From NCBI GenBank assembly GCA_016937155.1, contig JAFGWM010000040.1, forward strand, positions 62,001 to 126,000: DNA of 64,000 nucleotides, in the 5' to 3' direction. Position numbers and translations under genes: made by a program. The notes beneath the pieces were generated by a model. That model was not told where the DNA came from, did no database searches, and saw only the letters and a list, made by a program, of their open reading frames with translations. The DNA comes from Deltaproteobacteria bacterium (GTDB lineage: Bacteria; Myxococcota_A; Polyangia; HGW-17). Positions 35,603 to 44,054 of the stretch are shown one piece after another (within the stretch, counting starts at the first letter, position 1; each line of letters begins with the position of its first letter).

Positions 35603-36902
35603 AACCGCAATTATATACGTAAATGACAAGGCTATTGAGTTTTCAGATCTCATGGTAGGTGGTTTGACACTTATTGAGAGGCATGTTCTGGCTCTTTACT
35701 ATCATGGAATCAGAGAAATTTTAATAACTGCACCAAAATCCGAATGGTCTAAATTTCAAATCAGAAGAAGTTTTGAGGATCTCAATCTTATCTACACTGA
35801 AAAACCCGAAAGTTTTTCTGATTCCTATTTCATACGTGGAGATACAGTTTTTCATAAGGGTTTTATTGCGGATCTGGATGCTTTTCTTGATGGTACTGAA
35901 TATACTGATGCAGTAATGACTGGAAAAGCTCTCAACGGTTCCACCTGGTTTAGTCATAGTGATGGATTTTCTCTTGATGGGTTTCTAAATTTATATATAG
36001 GTATTTCATGGTTCAGTGCTGAATCACTTGAAAAAATATTTAATTCTCATGATGAGGAACGAGACCCTGATATAGGATTTCTTGAGGACAATTTTTCTAA
36101 TCCATTGTTAGGAACAGCTATAGGAAAAGAACTGTTTTTTAGAAAAATCGATTCTGTTACAGATGCTAAAACAGCAGAAACTCTGCTTTTTCATTCTTTG
36201 AGAAAACCACAGGATGGGATAATTTCAAGACTTTTCAACAGAACACTTTCTTTACCTGTTTCCCGTATTCTTGTGAAAACATCTCTGACACCTAACCAGT
36301 TGAGTGTTATAAATGCCGGATTTGCCATAATAAGCGGTTTTATGCTTTTTTTCGGGAATAACCTTCTTGGTTTGAGTTTTTATATTTCAGGTTTTTTGGG
36401 TGGGTTGTTCATGCAAATGTGCAGTATATACGATGGGTGCGATGGTGAAGTAGCCCGGGTTAAATTTCAGTATACCCACACCGGAGACTGGCTTGACACA
36501 ATAATAGATGATATCACGAATAGTATTTTCTTTGCTGGTGTCGCAGCATGGTCATGGTTTTCCACAGGTCAGGAACGATTTATTTATATGGGAGTTGCTG
36601 CTTTTGTTGGACAATGGATTGCAAATTATTCCATGTACTACTATCTTATTAAAATTGCTGGAACCGGAAATAATCAGGACTATAAAGTCACCACCGGTAA
36701 GAGTAAGCTTTTTGATATGTTTTTGAACAATATCAAATATCTTACTAAGAGAGATTTTCACCTTTTTGCTTTTTTTGTAATGGGTATTGCCGGAAGACTT
36801 GATATTGGTGCATACATAATATGCGCTTTTGCTGTGGGTGCCGGACTTATTTTAGGAATTCAACATATTATTTTGCTAATTACCGGAGTAAAAAAAGCAT
36901 GA
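35592..36902 (+). CDS. Two-domain CDP-alcohol phosphatidyltransferase (3 of 3) with degenerate nucleotidyltransferase domain
   Basis: I use the ATG at 35592 (436 residues), whose spacing from GAGGGG is better than that of ATG 35583. The C-terminal half (about residues 220-435) is a CDP-alcohol transferase with an intact motif (YDGCDGEVARVK...GDWLDTIIDD). The N-terminal half resembles the cytidylyltransferase domain of IPCT/DIPPS (VGGLTLIERHVLALYYHGI corresponds to the V-G-G-x-P-L-I-x-R segment). The NTP-binding signature LAAGxGxR is missing and replaced by IIYVNDKAIEFSD. The N-domain may be non-catalytic or altered. In Archaeoglobus/Thermotoga such fusions make di-myo-inositol phosphate; in this organism the product is unknown. 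Confidence 0.82.
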   Translation: MRNKTAIIYVNDKAIEFSDLMVGGLTLIERHVLALYYHGIREILITAPKSEWSKFQIRRSFEDLNLIYTEKPESFSDSYFIRGDTVFHKGFIADLDAFLDGTEYTDAVMTGKALNGSTWFSHSDGFSLDGFLNLYIGISWFSAESLEKIFNSHDEERDPDIGFLEDNFSNPLLGTAIGKELFFRKIDSVTDAKTAETLLFHSLRKPQDGIISRLFNRTLSLPVSRILVKTSLTPNQLSVINAGFAIISGFMLFFGNNLLGLSFYISGFLGGLFMQMCSIYDGCDGEVARVKFQYTHTGDWLDTIIDDITNSIFFAGVAAWSWFSTGQERFIYMGVAAFVGQWIANYSMYYYLIKIAGTGNNQDYKVTTGKSKLFDMFLNNIKYLTKRDFHLFAFFVMGIAGRLDIGAYIICAFAVGAGLILGIQHIILLITGVKKA

Positions 36903-37363
36903 TTTTGCCTCTGCTGATAATAATTTTTTCCACAGGATGTGGTCATACATCAACGGGAATGGCATCCTGGTATGGAAAAAAGGGAGAGAAAACTGCAAGT
37001 GGAGAGAGAGTTAATCCATCTGCAATGACGGCAGCTCATCGAAAACTTCCGTTTAACAGTATTGTAAGGGTAACTGAAGTTAAAACAGGAAAATATGTTG
37101 ATGTCAGAATTACAGATAGAGGTCCCTATATAAAAGGAAGAATTATAGATCTTACGAGGGGTGCCTTTAAGAAAATAGCACCTCTCAATAAGGGTGTAGT
37201 GAAAGTAAAAATAAGAGTTTTAAAAATGGGTCCCTCCAGAAAACGGAAAAAAAAAACAGACAGGAAACATCCTAAAGTTATCAGGGGTCCTTTCGGTGAG
37301 AATCATCCGGTATTTGAAGATATGAATTTAATAGATTTTTTCAGTGGAGTTTCAAGTTTATGA
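36899..37363 (+). CDS. rlpA: RlpA-like lipoprotein (septal-ring lytic transglycosylase fold)
   Basis: The ATG at 36899 overlaps the previous stop as ATGA, giving 154 residues with a lipoprotein signal ending FSTGC (Cys about 14). The double-psi beta-barrel follows: MASWYGKKGEKTASGE, then AAHRKLPFNSIVRVTE with the conserved His, and ITDRGPYIKGRIIDL with the catalytic-type Asp. In the family, RlpA binds or cleaves peptidoglycan stripped of stem peptides at the septum. A basic C-terminal tail (RKRKKKTDRKHPK) is unusual; no SPOR domain is present, so it is a short form. Confidence 0.9.
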   Translation: MILPLLIIIFSTGCGHTSTGMASWYGKKGEKTASGERVNPSAMTAAHRKLPFNSIVRVTEVKTGKYVDVRITDRGPYIKGRIIDLTRGAFKKIAPLNKGVVKVKIRVLKMGPSRKRKKKTDRKHPKVIRGPFGENHPVFEDMNLIDFFSGVSSL

Positions 37364-38724
37364 AAGTTACCGTTGCAGGATACAATATTGATACAGAAAC
37401 TCTGGATGAAATGCGCAGACACTGTTCTTCTGATGTTATGACTCCTGAAACACTGAGTGCTGCCTATGCAAGAATTTCCAGATCTCCTGACACAGCAGAG
37501 GTTTTAAGACAGGCTGCCAGAAAAAATGTTGAAAAAGCAAGAAAATCAAACAATAATATAGTTTTTGAAATGGGTCATTCTTCCATTGCAGAACATGCTG
37601 TATTTAATATGGATATTGAAAATGTATCCCGTTATCTGCTAGAGGAAATTCAACGACACAGGCTTGCCAGTTATACAGAAAAAAGTCAGCGTTATGTGAA
37701 AGTTGGTAAGGATTTTTATTTTCCTCAGGAATGGGAAGAATTTCGTGAAAAACTTAGTGAGCTTCATACTCTTTCCAGTCTACTGTACCATGAACTTGTT
37801 GATAGCGGTATTCCAACAGAGGATGCTCGATACTATCTTCCTTTGACTGTCACTACCCAGCTTGGAATGACTTTAAATGCCCGAAGTGCAGAACACATGA
37901 TACTTACTTTGGGAGCGTCTCCCCTTGCTGAAGCCAGAGAACTTTCTTCATTGCTGCATGAAAAAATTAAAAGTATTACCCCGTCACTGATTCGATATGT
38001 CAAACCGGATGAATATCACAGGAGAACCTGGGGACGGGGGCTTTTGAGACCTTCATCTTTTTCAGGACAGGATTACAGGGAACAAACATTCATTGGGAGT
38101 ATTCGGAAGGTTTATTCCACTCCTGATATGGATAGTATGATTCTTGGGGCTTGCTTATCAAGAATTTCGGGAGAGTCTATTTTTAAATCACTTGATATTA
38201 TTAAAAATTATACTGATGAAAAAAAGAAACAGTTTTTCAGTGAAATCATTGAAGGTGCTGATTTACACGATAAAATGCCACACGAGTTTGAACATGGTGT
38301 TTTTACATGGGAGTTAGTGTTAAGTGCTGCAGCCTTCGCTCAACTTAAAAGACATAGAATTTCTACTGTATCTCATGTTTTTCTAGATCCTTCATTGGGT
38401 TTTACCCATCCTGTCACAGTTACCGGAAAACTTTTGGAGAAGGCAAAAAATACTGTTATCGAATCTGAAAAACTATTTTCAGAATTTCTTGAAAGATATC
38501 CTGAAAGTGCCCCGGCGAGTTATGCACTGCTTTCAGGAAACAGAAGAAGAGTATTATGGACTCTTAATTTAAGAGAGTATTATCATTTTTCGAGACTTCG
38601 TGAGGATGAACATGCTCAGTGGGATATCAGACAGATAGCTAAATTAATGACCGAAGAAGTTCGTAAGACTGCACCTGTCTGCAGTGGATTTTTAGGTGGA
38701 AAATCAGAATTGGCGGAAAAATGA
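37360..38724 (+). CDS. thyX: Tandem-duplicated flavin-dependent thymidylate synthase ThyX
   Basis: The 454-residue protein is about twice as long as ThyX (220-250) and holds two ThyX-fold halves. Half 1 has the full signature RHR-x7-S (R99, H100, R101, S109, then QRY) and the NAR-S-EH region, but its C-terminal dUMP motif is degraded (SPLAEARELS). Half 2 has RHR at 331-333 without the downstream Ser, but keeps R-x4-AQWDIR (R414, A419-R424). So each half keeps what the other lost. It makes dTMP from dUMP using FAD, NADPH and methylene-tetrahydrofolate. It overlaps rlpA and the DUF4911 gene by 4 bases each. No ThyA is in the window. Confidence 0.9.
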   Translation: MKVTVAGYNIDTETLDEMRRHCSSDVMTPETLSAAYARISRSPDTAEVLRQAARKNVEKARKSNNNIVFEMGHSSIAEHAVFNMDIENVSRYLLEEIQRHRLASYTEKSQRYVKVGKDFYFPQEWEEFREKLSELHTLSSLLYHELVDSGIPTEDARYYLPLTVTTQLGMTLNARSAEHMILTLGASPLAEARELSSLLHEKIKSITPSLIRYVKPDEYHRRTWGRGLLRPSSFSGQDYREQTFIGSIRKVYSTPDMDSMILGACLSRISGESIFKSLDIIKNYTDEKKKQFFSEIIEGADLHDKMPHEFEHGVFTWELVLSAAAFAQLKRHRISTVSHVFLDPSLGFTHPVTVTGKLLEKAKNTVIESEKLFSEFLERYPESAPASYALLSGNRRRVLWTLNLREYYHFSRLREDEHAQWDIRQIAKLMTEEVRKTAPVCSGFLGGKSELAEK

Positions 38725-38954
38725 TTAATATAAAAAAAGTTGGAAATGACATTACAAGAATGGATTTTACTGTTCCACGGGAGAAGATAGGGTACTATCG
38801 TTTTATTCTGGAGAGCTATGAGGGGATGGGGGTTCAGACAACAAAACGAGGAAGCTCAATTGTTTCGTGGAGTGTTCCAAATTCTATGATGAGTGAAGCG
38901 CGAAGTCTTCTTGATGGTCTTATTTCTCATGAAAACCTGAAAAAAAATCCATAA
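38721..38954 (+). CDS. DUF4911 small protein
   Basis: The 77-residue protein resembles DUF4911: MDFTVPREKIGYYRFILESYEG, VQTTKRG, VSWSVPNSMMSEARSLLDGL. DUF4911 is a small alpha/beta domain of unknown function seen in deltaproteobacteria and other anaerobes. Its ATG overlaps the thyX stop (ATGA), so it is translationally coupled to thyX and ends the run of plus-strand genes that starts at efp. Confidence 0.65.
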   Translation: MINIKKVGNDITRMDFTVPREKIGYYRFILESYEGMGVQTTKRGSSIVSWSVPNSMMSEARSLLDGLISHENLKKNP

Positions 38955-39009
38955 ACTTCATTATCAATATTTCAAGTGTATTAGAAAAATTTTAAAAGTG
39001 TAGCCTTAA

Positions 39010-40455
39010 TCAGTCATCAGTTCGTGGTCGTCCCTTTGTTGAAGAGGAATCAAGGTCCAGTCTGTTCATTAGAAGTGATAATCTTCTTCGTGTGATACCA
39101 AGAAGTTTTGACGTTCTGGAAAGATTACCGTTTTCTCTGGCCAGAGCGTATGAAATAATTTTTTTGTATATATCATCCATATAAGAATCAAGTTGAAAAT
39201 TACCCGAAAGATCCGGTAATTGATCTGAAAGATCCTTCCCTTTCTGGTTAGAAGAACTGGTATCAGATTCAGATGATATTATTCTGAAACCTGTAAGATC
39301 TTTTTCCTTAAGTTCAAGTCTGTCTTTAGCAACCGTTATGGCATATTCGATTGCATTTTCAAGTTCTCTTACATTTCCTGGCCATTCATGATTTACAATA
39401 GTCTGAAGAAAGTCAGGAGAAATGGTTTTTACAGGAATTCCTTCACGGCGGCATATTCTTCCTATGAAATGCTGAACTAGACTTGGAATTTCATTTTTTC
39501 GTTCCGTCAACGGAGGAACAAGAATTGGAAAAACATTGATTCTATAATAAAGATCTTGTCTGAATTTTCCTTCTGATACAAGATTTCTGAGATCCTGAAC
39601 AGTTGCTGCCACAATACGTACATCAACTTCAACCGGTTTTGTGCTTCCCACAGGATAAAACATTCTGTCCTGAATAACCTGAAGAAGTTTTACCTGAATA
39701 TTTTTTGGAATCTCCCCAATTTCATCAAGAAATATTGTTCCACCATCAGCACTCAGGAAAAATCCTTCAGTTTCTTTCGTTGCACCGGTAAATGCACCCT
39801 TGGTATGTCCGAAAAGTTGACTTTCCAGTACTCCCTCATTCATGGTGGTCATATTGACCTCAACAAAAGCACCATCCTTACGTGAACTCATTTGATGGAG
39901 CATTCTTGCCAGCCTGCTTTTTCCAACTCCACTGGGTCCTAGCAGAAGTACTGTGGTCTGCATGGGGGCGACAGCACCAAGGCGGTTCATCACATCCTGA
40001 AGGGATTTGCTTTTTACGATAAAACTTCCCAGTCCAAGACTCTCCCCTAATGTACTTTCCAGTCTAAGACGATTTACTTCATTCGCAAGCCTTGAAGCAT
40101 CAATGGCTCTTGTTATGGTTACTTTTAATTTTTCAATATTTACGGGTTTTGATAGAAAATCGTATGCTCCTCCTTTTACGGCTTGGGCTGCGACACTCAT
40201 ATCAAATCTTCCTGTTATAACCACAATGGGTATATTGGAATTAATTCCCTTGAGTTCACCAAGGAGATCCAATCCACTTCCATCAGGTAAAACAACATCC
40301 AGAAGAACCATATCCGGTTCTTTCTCTCTGAATAACTTTACTCCCTGAGAATATGTAAATGCCTGATAAACTGTATTATTTTTCAGCAGTTTTACCCAGG
40401 CTCTCTGAAGATGGGTATCATCATCTATTATCAGAACACTTGAACCGTCATTCAT
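39010..40455 (-). CDS. NtrC-family sigma-54-dependent response regulator
   Basis: The 481-residue protein has three domains. The receiver (about 1-120) has the acidic triad DDD, phospho-acceptor Asp in [10 protein letters not shown] and Lys in LSKPVN. The AAA+ sigma-54 activation domain (about 140-375) has Walker [10 protein letters not shown], the GAFTGA loop intact, Walker [12 protein letters not shown] and the arginine-finger region. The Fis-like HTH (about 425-470) reads [23 protein letters not shown]. It activates sigma-54 promoters when phosphorylated. Its partner kinase is not adjacent; the hybrid kinase at 0.6 kb is a candidate only by class. Its start overlaps the upstream lipoprotein stop by 8 bases. 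Confidence 0.96.
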   Translation of the reverse strand: MNDGSSVLIIDDDTHLQRAWVKLLKNNTVYQAFTYSQGVKLFREKEPDMVLLDVVLPDGSGLDLLGELKGINSNIPIVVITGRFDMSVAAQAVKGGAYDFLSKPVNIEKLKVTITRAIDASRLANEVNRLRLESTLGESLGLGSFIVKSKSLQDVMNRLGAVAPMQTTVLLLGPSGVGKSRLARMLHQMSSRKDGAFVEVNMTTMNEGVLESQLFGHTKGAFTGATKETEGFFLSADGGTIFLDEIGEIPKNIQVKLLQVIQDRMFYPVGSTKPVEVDVRIVAATVQDLRNLVSEGKFRQDLYYRINVFPILVPPLTERKNEIPSLVQHFIGRICRREGIPVKTISPDFLQTIVNHEWPGNVRELENAIEYAITVAKDRLELKEKDLTGFRIISSESDTSSSNQKGKDLSDQLPDLSGNFQLDSYMDDIYKKIISYALARENGNLSRTSKLLGITRRRLSLLMNRLDLDSSSTKGRPRTDD

Positions 40456-41002
40456 TTTTTTTACCGGCTGTATCTATTGATAATGTCTGTGGTGTGCATA
40501 TTACATCACCAAGAACCAGTACCTTTTTTTCTATTTCTACAATATCATTAATTTCAATTAATATAGAATTTCCATTTTTATCCGCAAGATTCAGAACATA
40601 TTTTTTACATCCTGCCTGTGCTGAACATGTTTTATCTGCTGAAATTTTCCAGTCAGGTGAACAGTTGATAAGTTGTTTTTTTCTGAGAACAAGTGACTTG
40701 TTATCAATCAAGGTAGTGCATTTTTCAAAATCCGGAACTTTCCGACTAAGTAGGCAATGATTAAACTCTGTTGATTTTCCCTTTAAAAGTGTTGTTGCTT
40801 TACTCCAGACTGATCTTTTTATTGATTTCAAAAACCGTATCTGAAATTTCATAAGATTTCCCCGCTGGAAATTTTTTACTTTTTCAGTAGACTTCACACC
40901 CTGATGGTTGCTGTCAGATGACTTTTTTCCTGAAGATTCTCCGCAGGAAATGAGAAAAAAGGGAACCATCAGTTGAATTATTAACATTTTATGTAAAAGC
41001 AC
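40448..41002 (-). CDS. Hypothetical lipoprotein
   Basis: The GTG at 41000-41002 is preceded by GGAG with 8 bases spacing. The 184-residue protein has a lipoprotein signal ending FLISC (Cys about residue 20), then a Ser/Lys-rich linker and a globular part with several Cys (CTTLIDNKS, NCSPDWKISADKTCSAQAGCKKYVLNL, VICTPQ, in short). The Cys pairs may form disulfides in the periplasm. It is co-transcribed with the sigma-54 regulator, and could be a sensor input for it (inference). No family recognised. Confidence 0.75.
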   Translation of the reverse strand: MLLHKMLIIQLMVPFFLISCGESSGKKSSDSNHQGVKSTEKVKNFQRGNLMKFQIRFLKSIKRSVWSKATTLLKGKSTEFNHCLLSRKVPDFEKCTTLIDNKSLVLRKKQLINCSPDWKISADKTCSAQAGCKKYVLNLADKNGNSILIEINDIVEIEKKVLVLGDVICTPQTLSIDTAGKKNE

Positions 41003-41014
41003 GCGGTTAACTCC

Positions 41015-42340
41015 ATGAATAAAAAAAAATCAGATGAAGAAGTTTACAATGAAAAAGAAAAGTTTTCCATCAGGACTTTTGGTTGTCAGATGAATGTATA
41101 TGATTCTGACAGAATATCAGAAATACTTTCAGAAAACGGATATGAAAAATCTGATAATGCTGAAAATGCAGATGTTCTTGTGATCAATACTTGTTCGGTG
41201 AGAGAAAAACCAAGGAATCGGGTAATTAGTGTTATTGAAAATGTGAGATCTAAAAATCCCGGTGTGAAAGTTGTTGTCACTGGTTGTGTAGCTCAACTGG
41301 AAGGTGAATCACTTTTTGAAAATGGAGCGGATTTTGTAGTTGGTCCTGATTGGTATGAATCCATTCCAGTGCTATTGTCAGGAGCCGGAAATTCTGGTTC
41401 TCAGGCATCCATGCTTGAACAGGGTGATGAAAACTTCCTGACAGCAAGAGGGCCTAGTGCTGGTGTAAGTGCATTTGTTCCTATTCAGAAGGGATGTGAT
41501 AATTTTTGTGCATACTGTGTTGTTCCTGCTGCAAGAGGACCGGAAAGATCCCGTAGTGAACACGATATTCTGAGAGAAGTGCATCACTTTATAGAATGTG
41601 GTGCCAGGGAAATATATCTTCTTGGTCAGAATGTGAATTCGTGGAAAGGAAATGGTGGTTTTGCAGCACTCCTTAAAAAAATCTGTCTCATACCGGAATT
41701 AAAACGACTGAGATTTACCACCAGCCATCCTGCTGATATATCTGATGAACTGATAGATGCATTTGGGAGTATTCCACAGCTTATGCCATGGTTTCATCTC
41801 CCGATGCAGTCGGGGAGTAACAGAATTCTGGATTTGATGGGTAGAAAATACGATTTGGAACACTATTTTTCGATGGTAAAAAAGCTTCGTGATTCCAGAA
41901 GTGATATTGTTTTTACTACAGATATAATTGTAGGGTTTCCCGGGGAAACTGAAGAGGATTTTATTCAAACGGTTGATGCAGTAGAAAAAGTGGGTTTTGA
42001 AGGTATGTTTTCTTTTATGTACAGTGTCAGGCCTGATACCAGAGCAGAAAAAATGCCGGATCATATTTCCCATGAAATAAAGGCTGAACGATTGAAAAGA
42101 TTACAAAATTCTTTCGAAGAAACACTCCCTGAAAGGCTTGGAAAATATACTGGAACAGTTCAGGAGGTTTTAGTGGAAGGTGAATCTCTGAGGGATTCAA
42201 GTGCAGCAAAAGGGCGTATTCCTCATAATCATGTTGTAAATTTCACATTATCCAAACCGGTAAATTCACTTATTGGAAAGATAGTAAATGTAAAGATTAA
42301 CGAGGTCAGAACCCATACACTCTACGGGGAAATGATTTAG
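41015..42340 (+). CDS. miaB: tRNA methylthiotransferase MiaB
   Basis: The 441-residue radical SAM enzyme adds a methylthio group to i6A37 of tRNAs. The N-terminal UPF0004 domain has the three auxiliary-cluster Cys (FGCQMN, NTCSVRE, VTGCVAQ). The radical SAM motif is CDNFCAYCVVP (CxxxCxxC), with the MiaB-type RSRS stretch (RGPERSRS) after it. The C-terminal TRAM domain covers about 380-441. It matches MiaB rather than RimO or MtaB by FGCQMNxYDS. Its start is only 12 bases from the divergent lipoprotein start, so its promoter lies inside that gene. No good SD. Confidence 0.95.
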   Translation: MNKKKSDEEVYNEKEKFSIRTFGCQMNVYDSDRISEILSENGYEKSDNAENADVLVINTCSVREKPRNRVISVIENVRSKNPGVKVVVTGCVAQLEGESLFENGADFVVGPDWYESIPVLLSGAGNSGSQASMLEQGDENFLTARGPSAGVSAFVPIQKGCDNFCAYCVVPAARGPERSRSEHDILREVHHFIECGAREIYLLGQNVNSWKGNGGFAALLKKICLIPELKRLRFTTSHPADISDELIDAFGSIPQLMPWFHLPMQSGSNRILDLMGRKYDLEHYFSMVKKLRDSRSDIVFTTDIIVGFPGETEEDFIQTVDAVEKVGFEGMFSFMYSVRPDTRAEKMPDHISHEIKAERLKRLQNSFEETLPERLGKYTGTVQEVLVEGESLRDSSAAKGRIPHNHVVNFTLSKPVNSLIGKIVNVKINEVRTHTLYGEMI

Positions 42341-43209
42341 TGAAAATGCAACAGGAAATAAAAAGGGAGAGTTGTGTTGCAATTTCACTTTTTTTCCCTT
42401 CACTTCTGATTGCATATATGATGCTTATGCATTTTTTATCTGTGGTGAGTTTTTTTTATGACTTAAATTTACCTGTTGGTAAGTATTTTTTCCTGATCGT
42501 TTTAGGTATTCCTCTTGTTGCAGCCACGCTGTATACGGTGTTATCTGTTTCCGTAAAAAACAAATCTTCAGATTGTGGTTTCAGAGAACTTTTTCCTTTT
42601 ATTACAGGTTTTGTGGGTTTGATTCTATGGTCATCAGGTTATTATTTTATCGGATTGATGCAAAGCCCATCCAGAATGCACTCTCTGGCAACTTTTTTTG
42701 ATGGAAGGATCTCAATAATTCCATCAACAGTATTTATTTATCTGACTGTTTATACAATCTTTCTGCTGAGTTTTTTTACATGTTCTGAAAATTCCAGAAG
42801 TATCAAAATCCTTATCACTTTTATTTCGATGCTAATATTGAATTATTTATTGATGTACATCTATCCTGTTTCAATGGAGCGTGTTATTCCGGAAGGTTCA
42901 ACAACTGCTGATATGGTATTGCGGTTGGTTCAGTCCTCTGATGTCCCTCATAACTGTTTTCCTTCATCCCACTGCAGTGTTGCCCTTTTAAGTGCGCTGA
43001 TAATCCAGGAACACAAAAATAAATCACTGAAAATATTTTCATGGGTTAGTGCCATTGGAATTTCATTGACTACGGTTACAACAAAGCAACATTTTTTTCT
43101 TGATATTATTGGTGGCTGGATACTGGCGATAGTATTATGGTATTTTATATACAATAATGAAAAAATAGGGAATTTTTCAGAGTATTTACGTGTTAAGTTG
43201 AACGTATAA
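42340..43209 (+). CDS. PAP2-family membrane phosphatase
   Basis: The 289-residue protein starts with GTG overlapping the miaB stop, with GGGG 9 bases before. It has about six membrane helices. The PAP2 motifs are NCFPSSHCSVAL (SGH-type motif with His) and KQHFFLDIIGGW (the second His with Asp). These enzymes dephosphorylate lipid phosphates such as phosphatidic acid or undecaprenyl pyrophosphate. The first K-x6-RP motif is not evident, so the activity needs proof. Given the lipid-transferase cluster upstream, a phospholipid role is possible. Confidence 0.8.
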   Translation: MKMQQEIKRESCVAISLFFPSLLIAYMMLMHFLSVVSFFYDLNLPVGKYFFLIVLGIPLVAATLYTVLSVSVKNKSSDCGFRELFPFITGFVGLILWSSGYYFIGLMQSPSRMHSLATFFDGRISIIPSTVFIYLTVYTIFLLSFFTCSENSRSIKILITFISMLILNYLLMYIYPVSMERVIPEGSTTADMVLRLVQSSDVPHNCFPSSHCSVALLSALIIQEHKNKSLKIFSWVSAIGISLTTVTTKQHFFLDIIGGWILAIVLWYFIYNNEKIGNFSEYLRVKLNV

Positions 43210-43244
43210 TTGGTTGACGCAGAGTATAAATATAAAAAAATCAA

Positions 43245-43273
43245 TTGATTAAAGGGTTCACTTATCCTAAAAT
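43245..43273 (+). promoter_or_regulatory. Promoter of carD
   Basis: TTGATT, a 17-base spacer and TAAAAT lie about 50 bases before the CarD start. An upstream TTGACG (43214) has no well-placed -10 box. Confidence 0.4.
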
Positions 43274-43323
43274 AATTGCCCGGTGGGTTTTTGCAGTGTT
43301 TTGCGGAATGGCAGGAGTGATAC

Positions 43324-43839
43324 ATGGTAGAGAGTAAGTTTCAAGTCGGCGGTATGGTGGCTTATCCCGGTCAGGGAGTGGCTGAAATATCGGATATTTC
43401 AAAAAAATCTCTTGGCGGACAGATAATTACCTTTTATGAGCTGAGAATGCTTGAGACTGACATTAAAATAATGGTGCCAGTTCATAAGGCTGAAGCTGTT
43501 GGCTTAAGAAGCCTTATAATGAAGGATGAGGTCAATGTCTTAATGGACATTTTAAAAACAAGAGATGTGATATTTGATAAACAAACCTGGAACAGGCGAT
43601 ACCGGGGGTTTGTGGAAAAAATAAAGACCGGTTCTCTTTACGATGTAGCTGAAGTTTACAGAGATCTTTCACTTCTTAAATATAAGAAAACACTTAGTTT
43701 TGGTGAAAAAAGAATGCTTGAGACAGCAAAAGCGCTTATTGTTAGAGAGCTTGGAGTAGTAAAGGAGCTTTCGGAAGAAAAAGTTGAAGAAGAACTTGAG
43801 GCTCTATTTGAAGATGCTGCTGCCGAAACAACAGAATAG
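43324..43839 (+). CDS. carD: CarD/CdnL-type RNA polymerase-binding regulator
   Basis: The 171-residue protein begins with the CarD/TRCF-type RNAP-interacting domain (FQVGGMVAYPGQGVAEISDI ...; MVPVHKAEAVGLR), followed by the helical C-terminal domain with the conserved Trp in QTWNRRYRGFVEKIKTG and the core LSFGEKRMLETAKALIVRELG. CdnL/CarD proteins bind the RNAP beta subunit and stabilise the open complex at rRNA and other promoters; they occur in actinobacteria, myxobacteria, spirochaetes and others. An acidic tail of about 20 residues (EEELEALFEDAAAETTE) closes it. It has its own promoter. Confidence 0.93.
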   Translation: MVESKFQVGGMVAYPGQGVAEISDISKKSLGGQIITFYELRMLETDIKIMVPVHKAEAVGLRSLIMKDEVNVLMDILKTRDVIFDKQTWNRRYRGFVEKIKTGSLYDVAEVYRDLSLLKYKKTLSFGEKRMLETAKALIVRELGVVKELSEEKVEEELEALFEDAAAETTE

Positions 43840-43871
43840 ACCCATCTGAATAAAAGTTCCACAGGTTTGAT

Positions 43872-44054
43872 ATGATCTTTGCTGGAGTTTTTATCTGTGT
43901 TGTATCAATATGGATAATCACTTTTACCTTTAAAAAAATGTTTACAAAAATTCCTGTCAGGGGACGGATTTTAATGATGCTGGCATCAATATTTGGCATA
44001 ATTCTAATGCTGTTTGGTCTGATGACAATTTTGAAACCGGAGTTTTTGTTTTGA
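43872..44054 (+). CDS. Small two-helix membrane protein
   Basis: The 60-residue protein consists of two membrane helices (about 2-20 and 31-55) joined by a basic loop (FKKMFTKIPVRGR). No family is recognised. The SD is weak. Its stop overlaps the TTG start of the methyltransferase (TTGA), which supports it as a real, translated gene. Confidence 0.6.
   Translation: MIFAGVFICVVSIWIITFTFKKMFTKIPVRGRILMMLASIFGIILMLFGLMTILKPEFLF

Noticed and set aside
41378-42209. Several minus-strand frames opposite miaB
   Set aside because: They are shadows of a well-conserved gene with all Cys motifs intact.
43214-43236. TTGACG with nearby TATAAA boxes as the carD promoter
   Set aside because: The spacers are only 5 or 11 bases; the TTGATT-N17-TAAAAT further down fits better.
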